DNA from: Thermoflexus sp.
GTDB taxonomy: Bacteria > Chloroflexota > Anaerolineae > Aggregatilineales > Aggregatilineaceae
Direction: 5' to 3'
NCBI GenBank assembly: GCA_020724485.1
Contig: DYGW01000004.1
Location: 1-38,391, forward strand
Length of the DNA stretch: 38,391 bases
The stretch's first letter is position 1. Each line of letters starts with the position of its first letter. The notes beneath the pieces are model-generated. The model did no database searches, was not told the origin of the DNA, and saw only the letters and a list, made by a program, of their open reading frames with translations. Made by a program: the position numbers and the translations under genes. Below, in pieces: positions 1 through 9,007 of this stretch.

Positions 1-101
1 AAGGGCGTCGGCACCAGCAAGGTCTTGCCGCCGGAGGCCGTCGCCGTCGCCGGTTTGAGGGTGAAGAGAGCGCTGGCCTCGTATTCAGCTACGAGCCACA
101 T
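1..101 (-). CDS. cas5: Cas5-like protein, N-terminal fragment (cut by window edge)
   Basis: Only the first 33 codons are inside the window. The frame opens with ATG at 101, preceded by a strong Shine-Dalgarno GGAGG at 5-nt spacing, 11 nt after the cas7 stop codon. The visible peptide begins MWLVAEYEASALFTLKP. Cas5 is the RAMP-fold Cascade subunit that caps the 5' handle of the crRNA. The call rests mainly on position: cas5 normally follows cas7 in type I operons, and in the Myxococcus dev operon devS follows devR. The fragment is too short to show the diagnostic Gly-rich loop, so the family is inferred, while the existence of a gene here is well supported by the start and ribosome-binding site. 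Confidence 0.6.
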   Translation of the reverse strand, partial: MWLVAEYEASALFTLKPATATASGGKTLLVPTP

Positions 102-112
102 GGCGGCCTCCG

Positions 113-1096
113 CTACGCATAGCGCAGTTCATAGGGCACGGTGTTGCTCAGCAGTTCTCCGATCAGATCGGTGAATTCTCCCAGCGAATCGAAGATGGCC
201 ACGCTCACCGTGCCCGCAGCGATGCGCTCCAGCGCATCGCGCACCCGCGTGATCTGCTCGCGGTAGTTGTCCTTCAGCGGGCTGACGGTGGGGGCGGGCA
301 CCGGCCCGCTGCTGAGTGTCAGCACGCCGGAGAAGTCCACCAGGTGCGGGGCCTGGGCGGAACGCATCGCGCCGTTGGGCTGCAGGAAGGTGTAGAGCAC
401 GCTTTGCAGCAGAGCCTGGGCGCGCAGGACGCGCTGTTCCTCGCTGATGGCGTACCGCTGTGTGATGTCGTTGAAGCCGATGCGGGCCAGTTCCAGGTGG
501 CACACGGCGGCGTAGATGCCCGACGACGCCGGGCGGTGGAAGATGGCCTGACCCAGGTTCGCGCCGGTTCCGACTGCCTCGCGGTCGGCGGCGCGCTGTT
601 CCCCGCTGCGCTCGGTGGCGTACTTGACGTGGAAGTAGCTATCGGTCTCGACGCGCTCCGGCACGCCCACCACCCAACCGAACTCGATCACGCTCTTGCG
701 CGGGACGCTGCGCCCGCCCTCAGTGATGAGGATGCCTTCGATGTCGTCCATCGCGCAGGTCTGGAGCATGGCGTCGAGCGTTTGCGCGTCGCTGAGGCCC
801 TTGGTGTCGGCAATGAATTTGCCGTCAGCGTTGATGCGGTTGGCGTTGAACTCGCGGCATCCGGCGCACAGCGGCAGTTTTGAGTCTCCGCGGGCGGTGT
901 GGAACAAATGCTCAGCTTGAATGTGCTTGAACATGTCGCCGCTGATGGCGTTGACGTTCTGCAGTTCGCCGTGCTGGTCAACGATGTTGACCATGCGCGT
1001 CTGAATCTGATTGCCCTCGCCGCCCTCATTGTTGAGGCTGTGCATGTCCAGTGTGGCGCGGGCGCTGATCGAGAGACTGTATAGCTGAGTGGTCAT
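113..1096 (-). CDS. cas7: CRISPR-associated protein Cas7, DevR/Csa2 family
   Basis: This 327-aa protein is the crRNA-backbone subunit of a type I Cascade complex. The N-terminus has the DevR-family pattern: a first RAMP strand (residues 6-18), the stretch SLNNEGGEGNQ (20-30), an R-x-V-x-I-V strand, then the hallmark NAISGDMFKHIQAEHL (49-64). A CAGC pair at 77-80 followed by N-rich residues may bind metal or sit in the crRNA-binding thumb. The start overlaps the stop of the upstream Cas8-like gene by 4 nt (ATGA), so translation is probably coupled. The stop is followed after 11 nt by the cas5 start. The family assignment is firm. The subtype is not settled, because DevR-type Cas7 proteins occur in I-A, I-B and MYXAN-like systems. 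Confidence 0.9.
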   Translation of the reverse strand: MTTQLYSLSISARATLDMHSLNNEGGEGNQIQTRMVNIVDQHGELQNVNAISGDMFKHIQAEHLFHTARGDSKLPLCAGCREFNANRINADGKFIADTKGLSDAQTLDAMLQTCAMDDIEGILITEGGRSVPRKSVIEFGWVVGVPERVETDSYFHVKYATERSGEQRAADREAVGTGANLGQAIFHRPASSGIYAAVCHLELARIGFNDITQRYAISEEQRVLRAQALLQSVLYTFLQPNGAMRSAQAPHLVDFSGVLTLSSGPVPAPTVSPLKDNYREQITRVRDALERIAAGTVSVAIFDSLGEFTDLIGELLSNTVPYELRYA

Positions 1097-2856
1097 TGGG
1101 TAATTTCCTCCTCTTCGGTAGTTTCGGGCGTTTTTGCTTCAGATTCGCCTGGTTCTGCTTCGTACGGTTCGCGCGCATAGCCGTAAGCGATCAAGAGATT
1201 GGCGACGGTCTCGGAGCCGAACTCGTCAATGAGCGCCACAATTTCATCAATGTCAGAGGTCTTGACGCTGCGACGGTACGGCCCGCTGCGGTTTTCCATC
1301 ACCTGGGCGTTCTCCGCGTTGTACTTGTGCAGGAAGTCGCTCAGGGCAGCGATGAAGCTCTCCGGGTAGCGCGCCTTGCGGGCCAGCTCCTGTCCCAGGC
1401 CATAGCGCACGTCATACTTGCGGTCGCCCTGCTTCTTGCGGTACTGCGCCGTGACCGTGCTCTGCCGGATGGCATAGGCGATGTTTTGGAAGCCCTGGCT
1501 CTCCAGGATGCGGGTGAGGCGTTTCTCTGTGCTCATGACCAGCCTTTCTATGAACTCCGTGGTAAGCTGACGGGCGTACTTGTTCTGTTCCCGCCGTCCG
1601 ATGAGGTAGGCGGGAAACGCATTGGTGAAGCGGAAGAAAGCGTCCAGGTCGTCGCCGGAGACGAAGTCGCGCAGGTATTGCAGCAGCGTGAAGGCATCGC
1701 TGTGCCCTTCGTCGAACTGGCGCACAAAGCTTTCGAGTTCGGCCAGCAGGCCGATGTACAGGTCTACTTCCTCGCGCGAGCGCACCTCGACCCAACCCGG
1801 CAATGCGACGAAGGACAGGTTCATGGTGGCCACCGAACTGCCCAAGTCCTTGTAAAAGGCAGCGTGGAAGCCAGCCACGACGCGCTTTTTGATCTGTTGC
1901 AGACCGAGCAGGCGGGCCAGACCGCCTGGCTCGGCGCTGAAATGCTCCAGCAGGGCCCTGGCATAGCGCAGCGCGGCCAGGATGTCGAAGCGCGTTGCGG
2001 ACTCGGAGGCCTGCATGGTGTCCACAAAGCCGCTCATGATCGCCTGACTTTCGGAGAAGGTCAGCTCGCGCGGCGCGACGACGAGGGTTTTGCGATCCTT
2101 TGTGCCGCGCATCAGGCGGGTCAGCGCGGCTTCGTAGAAGCCGACCGCTTTCAGCCACTCTGTCAGCCATAGCGCATCGAGATTGCCAATGCTCAGTGCG
2201 TCCGCTTTCGCTCGGTTCTGGCCCTTGCCCTGGTCGGGGTTGTAGAGTTGCTGGCAGGTAGCCTGCCCTTTGATTCCCCAGCCGTACCGTTTGTCCAACT
2301 CCTTCCACCGGTTTTCGGCAGTCTCATAGTCGTTGGGCGTAGCGCTGTACAGGTCGAGCAGCAGCAGCAAAACCTGCGGCTGTGCCTGCCGGATCGCCCA
2401 CCAGTCGAGTGCCATGCTGTTGTAGCCGATGAGCGGCCCGCCTTGGGCGTTGATCGCTTTGTAGGTTTCCCAATGCCGGTTTGGTTTTTCGGGCGAAGCG
2501 CTGCTATTTCCCCCCGCTCGGCGAGCCGCAAAGAACAGGTTGACCCGCTCGCGCTCTTGCTCGTAATCAACCATCAGGTCGGACGGGAGATCGGCGGGCA
2601 GTTTCTCCCGGTTCTTGATGGTGACGATCGCCTTGAGAGGAAACAGGCTACGATGGCTCTCGACCGTGCTGCGCTCCAGGGCCGGTGTGCACGTCAGTTG
2701 GTAGTAAGGCCCCCTGTCTTGAATCAGGACATTTCTCCCTCCTTTCGTTTGCTCGCCGAGCAGTTCATGCACGATACGCGCCAGGCCAAAGACAACCAGG
2801 ATGTCGGCAAAGGTCTGGCTGGTTTTGTCTACGTAGAAATACTTGTACTCCTCCAT
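1093..2856 (-). CDS. cas8: Cas8-like large subunit of type I Cascade
   Basis: This protein of about 587 aa sits between cas3 and cas7, where type I operons encode the large subunit that recognises the PAM and recruits Cas3. I see no motif that fixes a Cas8 subfamily; Cas8 proteins diverge strongly. The start YKYFYVDKTSQTFADILVVFGLARIVHELLG resembles the N-terminal helix of Cas8a1/Csx13-type proteins, and the C-terminus is a Glu/Thr-rich acidic tail. A GTG lies 3 nt upstream of the ATG at 2856, but it directly abuts the Shine-Dalgarno AAGGAGG, so the ATG is preferred. The stop overlaps the cas7 start by 4 nt, and about 31 nt separate it from cas3. The Cas8 role is inferred from operon position and size. 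Confidence 0.65.
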   Translation of the reverse strand: MEEYKYFYVDKTSQTFADILVVFGLARIVHELLGEQTKGGRNVLIQDRGPYYQLTCTPALERSTVESHRSLFPLKAIVTIKNREKLPADLPSDLMVDYEQERERVNLFFAARRAGGNSSASPEKPNRHWETYKAINAQGGPLIGYNSMALDWWAIRQAQPQVLLLLLDLYSATPNDYETAENRWKELDKRYGWGIKGQATCQQLYNPDQGKGQNRAKADALSIGNLDALWLTEWLKAVGFYEAALTRLMRGTKDRKTLVVAPRELTFSESQAIMSGFVDTMQASESATRFDILAALRYARALLEHFSAEPGGLARLLGLQQIKKRVVAGFHAAFYKDLGSSVATMNLSFVALPGWVEVRSREEVDLYIGLLAELESFVRQFDEGHSDAFTLLQYLRDFVSGDDLDAFFRFTNAFPAYLIGRREQNKYARQLTTEFIERLVMSTEKRLTRILESQGFQNIAYAIRQSTVTAQYRKKQGDRKYDVRYGLGQELARKARYPESFIAALSDFLHKYNAENAQVMENRSGPYRRSVKTSDIDEIVALIDEFGSETVANLLIAYGYAREPYEAEPGESEAKTPETTEEEEITQ

Positions 2857-2887
2857 CACACCTCCTTATGGGTTCTCAGCCCGTGTG

Positions 2888-5317
2888 TCATAGGCTTCTG
2901 GTTCCGCGCTCTGTTCCGCGCTGATCGGCGCGACGCAATACACGGACGATGAGCAGATAGGCCAGGAAGCTCGCCAGGTCGTCATCGTCATCTTCAGGTT
3001 GCGCGATGGCCTCGCTTGCCCCGAAACTGGACGGGATTTCCTCACTCAACCCGGCCAGGTTCTCGATCCAGCCACCCATGTCATCCCCCTGGCGCAAGAC
3101 CGCCCGGACGTGTGTCGGAGCATTTCTGACCAACCGGAAAGGCTGGTTATCATCCGACTTTGGCGCATGGTGGCGGGCAATGGCGCTGAAAGCGGCCTTC
3201 GCCAGCGGTGGCTGCTCCGCGAAGACGCCAAAGAGAATGGGCGCGGTGGCAATCGCCCCCTCCACCGCGTGCCAGGAACGCTTGCCTGTTTTCCGTTCGG
3301 CTTCGCGGTGAGCGTCGTTCTGCACTTCCGTATGAGCGTAAGCCTGCCCCGCTTGTACGGGCATCCCGATCGCGTCCTGGTAACGCTTCACCCAGCCCTG
3401 CCACCTGACGCTCAGTTTGCCCACGTCGTGGAGCAGCACGGCCAATTCCGCCGCCTGCCGGACGCTGCCCCGTGACCAGCCGTAGCGTTCTTCCAGGCAA
3501 CGCGCCGCATAGTCCAGTTCCGGCCACAGTTCTTCGAATGCCTCGTACACCCGGCGAATGTGGTCTTCGTAGGTTTCCAGGTGATAAGTGTAATCGGGGC
3601 GCTCGCTGTGCTGGTCTCTGCTGGGTAACTCAGCCCGCCAGTCACCACCGCGATCCGGCAGGAAGCCGAGGGCGGGGTCGTAGGTCGCCAGGGATGGGTG
3701 CACCACGATCAGCGGCGCGCCCCAGGCTGTCTTCGGCGTATACACTTCTTCCCATGTGTAGGCAGAGCGGTTGGCCTGGCTGGCCTCTTCATCGGGTACA
3801 GAGCACAGATACTTGACCGCCCAGGGGAGTTCAGGCGCATCGGCCTGATCCAGCCACGCCTTGACATACTTCTGCAGCGTGCCCGGATGCAGCCCGAAAG
3901 AGGGCGCATCGAACGGAGAAGCGAGCAATTCGTTCGGGTTGGGGTGCACGGTCACTTGCTGCTGGAAGATTTCGCGGATCAGGTGCCTGGCGTCGGCGGT
4001 GTCGTCGTGACGCATCACGGCGAACATGCGCCGCCGGTGCTCGTAGGCCCCGCGCCGTAGCGACTCGATGATCTGCGCGTCGAGCGGGCCGTGCACGGCG
4101 GAGATGATGTCCTGTTCGGCCTGGAAGTCCAGCGCTTCGCCAGCGCGCTCGCGGAACTGCTCCAGCGTCGGGCCGAACAGCTTCTTTTCTTCCTTGCCTG
4201 CATACGGTTCGGGGTGTTCGCACAGATCGAGCACTTCCCCGGAAGTGGCATCGAGCGCATAGGGGTAAATGGTCACGTCCCCTTCTTCGCCCTGGTAACG
4301 CGCACAGCGCCCCGCCCGCTGCAAGATGGCGTTGGCGGGGGCCAGTTCCGTGTGCAGGGCCGCACTGGTGATGTCAACACCTACCTCGATGGCCTGCGTG
4401 GAGACGACGATCAGGCTGCCGTCCTTCACGCCTCTGGCGAAATGGGTGCGGAGACGTTCTTCGATCTGGTCACGATGTTCTCGTAAGAAGCGGCTGTGGA
4501 GCAGCCAGACTTCGGTATCGGGGGCTTTGGCGCTTTGCAATGCTTCGTAGAGAGCACGGGCACGATCCACCGTGTTGCAAATCACCAGCGAACGCCCCTG
4601 GTGTCTGTCGAGCACAGTCTGAGCTGTCAGCGGCTCGTCGGCGACGTGATAGCGCCGGGTTTTCTGCTGTGACTCCAGACCCTGAAGCTGCTCTCGTTCC
4701 TCGTCCGTGCCGGGCACAACCTCAGCGTCCAGAACCCTGGCCAGCCCGTCGAGCATATCCTTGCTGAACGTGGCAGTCATCAGCACGAATGGCGTGATGC
4801 CGCGTAGCATTTGCAGCATGTGCAGCGTTGTGGGCAGGGTCGAATCCGGATCGAAAAGGTGGAATTCATCAAAGACCAGGTAAGAGGCCATCACCGCTGC
4901 CGCATTGAGGTTGGCCTGGCGCAGCGGCAGGCTATAGGGGGCGAGCAGAAAGCTGCTGAGCGTCTGGTCAATGGTGGCGAAGATCAGGTTGGCGCTGAGG
5001 TCACGGCTGACTTGCTGCTCGCCAGTCTGAATCGCGGTGGTGATGTTGAGAGCATACCTGAGGTTATATTTCTGTACAGTCTGCCTGTACTCCTCATAGA
5101 ATTGCCTGGCCAGCACGCGCATTGGCACCGAGTACACACACTTGTGAGGGAAGTCTCGGTAGTACTCTGTCTCGTAGTCCATTGCGGTCAGAAAAGGATA
5201 TAACGCTGCCCGCGTCTTTCCAGAGCCGGTTGGGGCTTGCAGGATGACATTGCGGCGCTCCTTCAACAGCAGATCGAAAACCCGCTCTTGGTGCGGCCAA
5301 AGTCCATTATCACTCAT
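2888..5317 (-). CDS. cas3: Cas3 helicase-nuclease with C-terminal HD domain
   Basis: This 809-aa type I interference nuclease-helicase degrades target DNA after Cascade binding. The N-terminal half is an SF2 helicase: Walker A APTGSGKT (28-35), DEFH box (150-153), motif III TATFS (181-185), motif V STQAIEVGVDI (306-316) and motif VI QRAGRCAR (333-340). The C-terminal half is an HD phosphohydrolase-type nuclease: an early His in YEDHIRRV (H586), the HD pair in LLHDVGK (H630, D631), His-His at 716-717 and a terminal RADQRGTE. In most Cas3 proteins the HD domain is N-terminal, so this order is a distinguishing trait. The start lies 3 nt after the WYL regulator stop, suggesting co-transcription. 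All expected catalytic residues are present, so the enzyme looks functional. Confidence 0.93.
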   Translation of the reverse strand: MSDNGLWPHQERVFDLLLKERRNVILQAPTGSGKTRAALYPFLTAMDYETEYYRDFPHKCVYSVPMRVLARQFYEEYRQTVQKYNLRYALNITTAIQTGEQQVSRDLSANLIFATIDQTLSSFLLAPYSLPLRQANLNAAAVMASYLVFDEFHLFDPDSTLPTTLHMLQMLRGITPFVLMTATFSKDMLDGLARVLDAEVVPGTDEEREQLQGLESQQKTRRYHVADEPLTAQTVLDRHQGRSLVICNTVDRARALYEALQSAKAPDTEVWLLHSRFLREHRDQIEERLRTHFARGVKDGSLIVVSTQAIEVGVDITSAALHTELAPANAILQRAGRCARYQGEEGDVTIYPYALDATSGEVLDLCEHPEPYAGKEEKKLFGPTLEQFRERAGEALDFQAEQDIISAVHGPLDAQIIESLRRGAYEHRRRMFAVMRHDDTADARHLIREIFQQQVTVHPNPNELLASPFDAPSFGLHPGTLQKYVKAWLDQADAPELPWAVKYLCSVPDEEASQANRSAYTWEEVYTPKTAWGAPLIVVHPSLATYDPALGFLPDRGGDWRAELPSRDQHSERPDYTYHLETYEDHIRRVYEAFEELWPELDYAARCLEERYGWSRGSVRQAAELAVLLHDVGKLSVRWQGWVKRYQDAIGMPVQAGQAYAHTEVQNDAHREAERKTGKRSWHAVEGAIATAPILFGVFAEQPPLAKAAFSAIARHHAPKSDDNQPFRLVRNAPTHVRAVLRQGDDMGGWIENLAGLSEEIPSSFGASEAIAQPEDDDDDLASFLAYLLIVRVLRRADQRGTERGTRSL

Positions 5318-5320
5318 GCC

Positions 5321-6358
5321 TCATTCTCCAAAAATGTCCTTGAAACGGCTGTGGTCGTGCTGCCGATCAGTTGACGTATGCCAGCCATAGAGATGAGCCA
5401 GCCGTCGGGCCTCACCGACCATCTCGTCGCGCAAGTCGGCGGGTTCGAGCACCTCGCAGTTGGCTCCCCAGGTGCGAATCCAGGGTTTGAGATCGGTGGT
5501 GTCAGCGACTTGTAGCGACAGCAACAGATAGCCCGGCTTGTCCTCATCCCAGCTTAGCTCCTGCGAGGAATGCCACTGCGTTTCCTGCACGCGGCGGGCT
5601 ACGTCCGGGTGAAAACGCAGGGCAACGCGCGTCAGTTGTTCGCCGTAGAAGATTGACCAGGCGCTGCGCAATAATTCCAGACCAGGGAAATCACGGGGAA
5701 CCTGGTATTCTTCTTGCAGCAGCAAACGCGCGTGGGTGATGCGTTCCAGCTTGAACGTGCGTAGGGCGTTCACGATACTGCTATGGCCGATCACATAGGT
5801 GGCAAAGCCAATGGCCGAGGGTTCGATCAAGTAGGGGGATACTACGGTGGTGAAGGGTTTTCCTTGATAGGGCGTGTAAACAATCTCGACTTTGCGCCGG
5901 TTGATGTAACCCTGCATCACCGTGCGAAATACGTTTTCATAACCCGGCACAGTGGGGCGCTGGGCCAGTTCGCGCGCCGCGGCCAGGATGTCTTCTTGCA
6001 GCCCGACATCACTGGTCAGTATCTCGGCCAGCCGCATCAGCAAATGCTCGGCAGCTTCGTTGCGCTTGTCGTGCTGTTTGACAAACAGGCGCACGGCCAG
6101 GTACAGCGTCATTGCTTCTTCGGGCCGTAGTTCCAGCCGCCGCAAGACCATGCCCTGGTGCGGCAAGGAAAACCACAACGCTCCCTCGCGATAAACGTAT
6201 CCTTGGGCTTCCAGTTCGCGCAGATAGTTGTTGACGGTGCGCCGCTCGAAGTTCAGCGTTTGTGCAATCTCGACCTCGCGCAGGCCGTCGGGGTTACGTT
6301 GCAGTAGCAAGGCAATGCGTTCGAGCCGCTCACGGCGTGTAGCTTCAGGTGTGCGCAT
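5321..6358 (-). CDS. WYL-domain transcriptional regulator of the cas operon
   Basis: This 345-aa protein is a DNA-binding regulator. An N-terminal winged helix-turn-helix (about residues 8-60) carries the recognition segment FERRTVNNYLRELEAQGYVYRE. A WYL sensor domain (about 140-230) includes the motif IVYTPYQGK and the stretch IEPSAIGFATYVIGHS, and a WCX-like C-terminal extension follows. WYL domains bind nucleic-acid or nucleotide ligands and often control CRISPR and other defence operons. A GTG 9 nt upstream overlaps the Shine-Dalgarno sequence, so ATG at 6358, with GGGGAGGT 7 nt before it, is the better start. It is the first gene of the minus-strand cas operon and lies 3 nt from cas3. 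It therefore probably regulates its own transcription and that of the cas genes; this is inference. Confidence 0.87.
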   Translation of the reverse strand: MRTPEATRRERLERIALLLQRNPDGLREVEIAQTLNFERRTVNNYLRELEAQGYVYREGALWFSLPHQGMVLRRLELRPEEAMTLYLAVRLFVKQHDKRNEAAEHLLMRLAEILTSDVGLQEDILAAARELAQRPTVPGYENVFRTVMQGYINRRKVEIVYTPYQGKPFTTVVSPYLIEPSAIGFATYVIGHSSIVNALRTFKLERITHARLLLQEEYQVPRDFPGLELLRSAWSIFYGEQLTRVALRFHPDVARRVQETQWHSSQELSWDEDKPGYLLLSLQVADTTDLKPWIRTWGANCEVLEPADLRDEMVGEARRLAHLYGWHTSTDRQHDHSRFKDIFGE

Positions 6359-6481
6359 GCCGTTCACCTCCCCAGACTGATATGAACATCTTACTATAAA
6401 CGCCTAAGACAAAGTAGCACACGCGAGCATCTCCTCTATTTCCAGTTTATCTGGGCGTTGGAATCTTTTGTTCCAAACAGT

Positions 6482-6512
6482 ATCGCCAGCTTCAAATTGG
6501 TGAGCTGGCGAT
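6482..6512. repeat. Perfect inverted repeat upstream of the cas operon
   Basis: Two perfect 10-bp arms (ATCGCCAGCT at 6482-6491 and its complement at 6503-6512) flank an 11-nt AT-rich spacer. It lies about 120 bp upstream of the WYL gene start and has no T-run on either strand, so an intrinsic terminator is unlikely. An operator or a remnant of a dispersed palindrome is possible. The rest of 6359-6700 holds three further palindromes and no convincing gene. Confidence 0.55.
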
Positions 6513-6590
6513 CAACCACGGCGAAAAGTGGGATGGCAGTCTACTCGTGGCTACGAAATGGGGGGAAGGTCGAGGAAAGGGGAGCAGCTT

Positions 6591-6616
6591 GTCCCTCCCC
6601 GCCAGCGGGGAGGGAC
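6591..6616. repeat. GC-rich palindrome (GTCCCTCCCCG stem)
   Basis: Perfect 11-bp arms (6591-6601 and 6606-6616) with a CCAG loop. Its C-run/G-run composition, followed by AGGGTGGGGTC, resembles the larger composite palindrome at 28154-28254, so both may belong to one dispersed intergenic family. Confidence 0.6.
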
Positions 6617-6630
6617 CACAGGGTGGGGTC

Positions 6631-6674
6631 AGTGCGCTACATGCGCCGCGCACTGCACGCTACGCCTAGCGTGC
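6631..6674 (-). terminator. Tandem hairpins downstream of the copB-like gene
   Basis: Two adjacent perfect palindromes lie just past the stop of the minus-strand P-type ATPase gene. One has AGTGCGC arms at 6631-6637 and 6648-6654; the other has GCACGCTA arms at 6655-6662 and 6667-6674 with a 4-nt loop. There is no clear U-tract, so termination is likely but not certain. Confidence 0.45.
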
Positions 6675-6700
6675 GGAGTTCATAACGCGCTCTAGCGCAG

Positions 6701-8788
6701 TTACGCCGCCAACCGCAGGCGACGCAGCAACTGTGCATTGAGGGCCACGATGACTGTGCTCGACGACATGAACAGCGCCCCTATCGCCGGTGATAGCACA
6801 ATGCCTATGGGAGCCAGCACCCCGGCGGCTAACGGCAGCGCGAAGACGTTGTAGCCGGTGGCCCAGATCAGGTTCTGGATCATCTTGCGATAGGTGGCTC
6901 GACTCAGGGTGAAAATGCTGACCACATCCAGCGGGTTGCTGCGCACCAGGATGATCCCCGCCGACTCGATGGCGACATCGGTGCCGCTGCCGATGGCAAT
7001 GCCCACGTCCGCCCGCGTCAGCGCAGGTGCGTCGTTGACGCCATCGCCCACCATCGCCACCCGCTTCCCTGCCCCCTGTAGCCCGGCGACCTCATGATCC
7101 TTGTGCTCTGGCAGCACTTCGGCGAAGTAGGTGTCAATGCCCAGCTCTTCCGCCACCGCGCGAGCCACCGCTTCACTGTCGCCCGTCAGCATGGCGACTT
7201 CGATCCCCAGGGCGTGCAGCCGCGACACCGCCTCTTTGCTCTCCGGGCGTATGACATCAGCCAGCGCAAAGGCGGCCACCGGCTGAGCCGTGTCTACCAG
7301 ATAGACCACTGACTGGCCTTTACGTCCCGCTTCCTCAGTGAACCGCTGCAGCGATTCCGGCAATTCACTGCCGAGCATCTCCAACAGGCGCGGGCCGCCC
7401 ACATAGACCGTCCGTCCGTCGAGGCTGGCGCGGATGCCTCGCCCTTTGATCGCCTCGAAGTCGCTGACCGGGGGCGGGGTGAGGTCGCGTTCCGCCGCTG
7501 CGCGGCGGATTCCGCGCGCGATCAGGTGCTCAGAGTCACCCTCTACGGCCAGGGCAACCGCCAGCGCCCGGCTCTCGTCCCAGCCGTCAACCGTCGCCAC
7601 CTTCACCACGCCGAATTGACCTTCAGTGAGCGTGCCTGTCTTGTCGAAGATGACCGTGTCAATCTGGCGCGCCTCTTCCAGCGCCAGCCGGTCGCGCACC
7701 AGGATGCCGTTGCGCGCTCCCTGTGCCGTGCTGATCGCCACGACCAGCGGGATCGCCAGGCCCAGCGCATGAGGACAGGCGATCACCAGCACCGTGACCA
7801 CCCGTTCCAACACGTCAATCTCCAAACCGACAGCTACCAGCCACGCTGCGGCAGTAACGGCGGCAACCGCCAACGCGATGTAGAACAACCATCCCGCCGC
7901 TTTGTCGGCCAGAATCTGCGTATTGGATTTGCTCTGCTGCGCCTGCTCAACCAGCCGCATGATGCCCGCCAGCGCGGTCTCGGCCCCCGTGGCTGTCACG
8001 CGCACGCGCAGGCTGCCATCGCCGTTGATCGCGCCGCCGATGACTTTGTCTCCCGTGTTTTTCTCGACCGGCCTTGACTCGCCGGTGATCATCGCCTCGT
8101 TGACGTCGGAGTGCCCTTCCTCGACCACGCCGTCTGCGGGGATGCTCGCGCCGGGCCGTACCAGCACCAGATCGCCATTTCGGAGCTGGCCGACCGGGAC
8201 CTCCTCAGTGCTTCCGTCAGGGGTGACGCGCTCTGCTGTGTCGGGCATCAACTTGGCCAGCTCATTGAGCGCCCCCGACGCCTGGCGCACACTGCGCATC
8301 TCGAGCCAGTGCCCCAACAGCATGATGTCAATCAGCGTGGCCATTTCCCAGAAGAAACCGCTGTCTGGCGCGGCAAACAGGGCGAAGACGCTGTAGACGA
8401 AGGCGACCGTGATCGCCAGCGAGATCAGCATCATCATGCCGGGGCGGCGCGTCTTCGCTTCCGGCACAGCCATCTGCAGAAAGGGCAGGCCGCCGTAGAA
8501 GAAAATGGCGATGGCGAACACGGGGCCGATCCAGCGGTCCCCGACGAATTCGGGCATCGTGAACCCGAACCACTCCTGGATCACTGGGCTGAAAAGCAGC
8601 ACCGGAACCGTCAGCACCAACGACACCCAGAAGCGGTTACGGAACATGACCTCATGCCCCGTGTGATCCACGCGCGCGCCGCGTCCGGCGTGGTGATGCT
8701 CATGCGCTGCGTGTCCGGCGTGGTGATGCTCGTGCGCTACGCTGTGGGCGTGTTCCCGGTGTTCCTGATGTACGGCAGGTTCAGTCAT
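6701..8788 (-). CDS. copB: CopB-type heavy-metal P1B ATPase (copper/silver efflux)
   Basis: This 695-aa P-type ATPase exports copper or silver across the cytoplasmic membrane. The first 46 residues are His-rich, with two 10-residue repeats containing HEHHHAG, a metal-binding extension. Transmembrane helices start near residue 52. The actuator loop has TGES (235-238). The membrane metal site is CPH (338-340), the signature of the CopB/P1B-3 class rather than the CPC of CopA. The phosphorylation motif is DKTGT (382-386, Asp382), and the hinge GDGVND is present. The usual SEHP motif reads SEHL (419-422), although the His is kept. Shine-Dalgarno GGAGGG supports ATG at 8788. It is the last gene of a minus-strand metal cluster, separated from the next by about 220 bp containing a hairpin. 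Copper specificity comes from family knowledge. Confidence 0.93.
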   Translation of the reverse strand: MTEPAVHQEHREHAHSVAHEHHHAGHAAHEHHHAGRGARVDHTGHEVMFRNRFWVSLVLTVPVLLFSPVIQEWFGFTMPEFVGDRWIGPVFAIAIFFYGGLPFLQMAVPEAKTRRPGMMMLISLAITVAFVYSVFALFAAPDSGFFWEMATLIDIMLLGHWLEMRSVRQASGALNELAKLMPDTAERVTPDGSTEEVPVGQLRNGDLVLVRPGASIPADGVVEEGHSDVNEAMITGESRPVEKNTGDKVIGGAINGDGSLRVRVTATGAETALAGIMRLVEQAQQSKSNTQILADKAAGWLFYIALAVAAVTAAAWLVAVGLEIDVLERVVTVLVIACPHALGLAIPLVVAISTAQGARNGILVRDRLALEEARQIDTVIFDKTGTLTEGQFGVVKVATVDGWDESRALAVALAVEGDSEHLIARGIRRAAAERDLTPPPVSDFEAIKGRGIRASLDGRTVYVGGPRLLEMLGSELPESLQRFTEEAGRKGQSVVYLVDTAQPVAAFALADVIRPESKEAVSRLHALGIEVAMLTGDSEAVARAVAEELGIDTYFAEVLPEHKDHEVAGLQGAGKRVAMVGDGVNDAPALTRADVGIAIGSGTDVAIESAGIILVRSNPLDVVSIFTLSRATYRKMIQNLIWATGYNVFALPLAAGVLAPIGIVLSPAIGALFMSSSTVIVALNAQLLRRLRLAA
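8682..8739 (-). repeat. 30-bp tandem repeat encoding the CopB His-rich N-terminus
   Basis: Two near-identical copies with a 30-bp period lie inside the 5' end of the ATPase gene. Each encodes a 10-residue unit containing HEHHHAG. Exact period and in-frame length point to internal duplication of a metal-binding segment. Confidence 0.75.
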
Positions 8789-8949
8789 GGTCGCTCGCCC
8801 TCCATTTGACTCTGGTTGGCCGGAACCAATTCGTCCGCAAACCGCAACTCTTAATATCTCGTTTTATGGGGCATATAGTGAGGATTATAAGGAGCATGAG
8901 TGATCGGCACAAGCCGAATGGCTCGATCTGGCATAGGCCATACAGCGCA

Positions 8950-8982
8950 ACGAAGCCGGTCGGCATGTGCGACCGGCTTCGT
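8950..8982 (-). terminator. Strong hairpin after the PepSY-like gene
   Basis: A perfect 13-bp stem (ACGAAGCCGGTCG at 8950-8962, complement at 8970-8982) with a 7-nt loop. It lies 25 nt past the stop codon at 9008, between two minus-strand genes. The tail is only weakly U-rich. It may be a terminator, or a processing hairpin that lowers copB read-through. Confidence 0.6.
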
Positions 8983-9007
8983 CGTGGATGGACGGGCGCA
9001 GCCGGGG

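Noticed and set aside
1096-2172. 358-aa plus-strand open frame opposite the Cas8-like gene
   Set aside because: It is antisense to a coupled cas gene and shows no domain pattern; long shadows are expected at this GC content.
6359-6700. Possible CRISPR array near the cas operon
   Set aside because: The repeats here are different palindromes without regular spacing or identical direct repeats; no array is visible in the window.
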